A DNA stretch of 5,985 nucleotides from Bacteroidota bacterium (GTDB lineage: Bacteria; Bacteroidota; Bacteroidia; NS11-12g; UBA9320). Made by a program: the position numbers and the translations under genes. Below the pieces are notes generated by a model. That model was not told the origin of the DNA and ran no database searches. It saw nothing but the letters and a program-made list of their open reading frames with translations. Of the stretch, positions 4,748 to 5,985 are shown one piece after another. Each line of letters opens with the position of its first letter. Within the stretch, counting starts at the first letter, position 1. The stretch lies in assembly GCA_947499775.1 (NCBI GenBank), contig CANMPY010000133.1:1-5985 (forward strand), written 5' to 3'.

Positions 4748-5985
4748 ATGACTAAGCAAAAAATACTATTAATGCCAAAATCCGGTCTCGTTTATAAAAC
4801 GATATGGATTTTGGCATTTTTATGTATTGGTTTATCCTTACAAGCCCAACTTAAACTAAAGTTAATAAACGAGGATGATTCTACTACTCTTAACTATGCC
4901 CCAATTAAATGGACTTTGCTAAATACAGGGCAAACCCTTCAATCCACTACAAATGAACATGGCGAAATTGACATTGATAGCAAGCAAAGTAAAGTAGCTG
5001 TATTAATAACCTATCTAGGATTTGAGATTAAAAAAGACACTTTTGATAGCAAAGGTCAGTTTACAATACCTCTAAAAATAGATTTAAAATACTTATCGGA
5101 GGCTGTGGTAACCGACCAATATGCAGCAATAAGTCCAGATAAATCAATAAACCGTGTAATAGTTATTGATAAAATGAAAATTAAAAGCATGGCGGCTACT
5201 AATCTTAACGATTTGCTAACCAACCAACTTAATGTTCAACTTGCTCAAGATAATGTATTGGGCAGTAGCTTAACGCTAATGGGCATTTCGGGACAAAATG
5301 TAAAAATATTGTTAGATGGGGTTCCTATCATTGGTCGTATGAATGGCAATATTGATTTAAGTCAAATTAATTTAAACGACATTGAACGCATCGAAATAAT
5401 AGAAGGTCCACTTTCAGTTGCATATGGAACTAATGCATTGGCAGGAGCTATTAACATAATTACCAAAAAAAAACAACTCAATAAAGTTTTAATAAATGTG
5501 AGTTCACATAACGAAAGCATAGGCCGATACAATAATAGTATAAGCATAGGCTTGCGCAAAAGCAACGGGGTATATCGCATTTCGGCCGGCAGAAACTATT
5601 TTGATGGCTGGTCGACTAGCAATTATGTTCGATTTCAAGAATGGAAACCGAAGGAACAATGGTTTGGAAAAATACAATATCTTCGTAAAATAGGATTGTT
5701 TGATTTAACCATAAAATCTGAAATTTTCAAAGAACGAATAATCAATAAAGGTTTACCAAGGCAACCCTACTTCGAAACAGCGTTTGATGAATATTACCAA
5801 ACAAAACGATGGGATAATGCCATTACAGCCACATCAAAATTACCTCATAACCGGTATTTAAATCTGCTCGCATCTTATAATTTATATACACGAACCAAAA
5901 ACAGATATTTATTTAATAGAGTAACTTTAGATAAAATACTTGTACCTGAAGCCAACGAACAGGATACATCTACGTTTACGGCACT
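4748..5985 (+). CDS. TonB-dependent outer-membrane receptor (3' partial)
   Basis: The frame stays open to the window end; 412 codons are visible and the rest of the barrel is cut off. From the 4748 start, residues 1-34 are a signal peptide ending LSLQAQ. Residues of about 36-118 form a CarboxypepD_reg-like beta-sandwich (NEHGEIDID..., TYLGFEIKKDTF). Residues of about 135-240 are the plug, with the typical ILLDGVPIIGR, INLNDIERIEIIEGPLSVAYG and NALAGAINIITKK. Barrel strands begin near residue 245. The receptor would import its ligand across the outer membrane using TonB/ExbBD energy. The upstream HmuY-like gene suggests haem or an iron compound, as for HmuR; the barrel motifs that would test this are outside the window. 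Two in-frame ATGs are possible, 4748 and 4772, both within the context TATTAATG. The first suits the promoter spacing seen at other genes; the second gives a more normal signal peptide of 26 residues. A strong hairpin overlaps the second. Confidence 0.93.
   Translation, partial: MTKQKILLMPKSGLVYKTIWILAFLCIGLSLQAQLKLKLINEDDSTTLNYAPIKWTLLNTGQTLQSTTNEHGEIDIDSKQSKVAVLITYLGFEIKKDTFDSKGQFTIPLKIDLKYLSEAVVTDQYAAISPDKSINRVIVIDKMKIKSMAATNLNDLLTNQLNVQLAQDNVLGSSLTLMGISGQNVKILLDGVPIIGRMNGNIDLSQINLNDIERIEIIEGPLSVAYGTNALAGAINIITKKKQLNKVLINVSSHNESIGRYNNSISIGLRKSNGVYRISAGRNYFDGWSTSNYVRFQEWKPKEQWFGKIQYLRKIGLFDLTIKSEIFKERIINKGLPRQPYFETAFDEYYQTKRWDNAITATSKLPHNRYLNLLASYNLYTRTKNRYLFNRVTLDKILVPEANEQDTSTFTA
4771..4821 (+). 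promoter_or_regulatory. perfect 13-bp inverted repeat with nested hairpin and T run over the receptor start
   Basis: AATGCCAAAATCC (4771-4783) is the exact reverse complement of GGATTTTGGCATT (4806-4818). Inside the 22-nt spacer, TCGTTT (4788-4793) pairs with AAACGA (4797-4802) around the loop ATA, so the whole can fold as one long stem with a small internal loop. Five T (4817-4821) end the structure, as in an intrinsic terminator. It lies in the signal-peptide coding region; the ATG at 4772-4774 is inside the left arm. It could act as an attenuator or hide the start codon. The repeat is certain; its function is inferred. Confidence 0.6.

Noticed and set aside
4771..4818. The 13-bp inverted repeat as an invertible phase-variation switch
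   Set aside because: Bacteroidota invertible promoters have a promoter between the repeats. The 22-bp spacer here is too short for one, is largely self-complementary and is coding sequence. An RNA hairpin is the simpler reading.
5362..5580. Open frame of 72 codons on the - strand within the receptor gene
   Set aside because: It is antisense to the conserved plug and first barrel strands of the receptor; its hydrophobic look is a by-product of the opposite strand's codons.

Overview
The window looks like chromosomal DNA of a member of the Bacteroidota. The evidence is AT-rich DNA, promoter-like TAnnTTTG motifs in place of E. coli-type -10 boxes, starts without clear Shine-Dalgarno sequences, a protein ending in a type IX secretion (T9SS) C-terminal sorting domain, and a TonB-dependent receptor with an N-terminal CarboxypepD_reg-like domain. 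The genus cannot be fixed from the sequence.

Left part (2-1557). The window opens inside a SirB1-type transglutaminase-like gene on the + strand. It converges on a complete, canonical thioredoxin reductase gene (trxB) on the - strand. These look like housekeeping genes.

Divergent control region (1558-1754). These 197 bp separate trxB from a four-gene + strand cluster. The region holds a good -33/-7 promoter for the cluster, a small TTAGTCTAA palindrome inside that promoter, three copies of the heptamer GTTTTGC (one inverted), and a weaker -7 candidate for trxB.

Right part (1755-5985). Four + strand genes lie close together: an outer-membrane porin-like beta-barrel, a small Rieske [2Fe-2S] protein with an export signal, an HmuY-like secreted protein carrying a T9SS sorting domain, and a TonB-dependent receptor cut by the window end. 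The order HmuY-like then receptor parallels the hmuY-hmuR haem-uptake pair of Porphyromonas gingivalis. The likely job of the cluster is capture and outer-membrane import of haem or another iron source. The Rieske protein would add a redox step and the porin an outer-membrane pore; both of these roles are inference.

The most unusual structure is at the start of the receptor gene. A strong hairpin just after the HmuY-like stop codon (4682-4719) is followed at once by a -7 promoter motif (4730-4737). Then a perfect 13-bp inverted repeat (4771-4783 / 4806-4818), with a nested second hairpin and a run of five T, lies inside the signal-peptide coding region and covers one of the two candidate start codons. 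It could act as an attenuator or as a structure that hides the start codon, giving the receptor its own control separate from the genes upstream. No RNA genes, CRISPR arrays or insertion sequences were seen.
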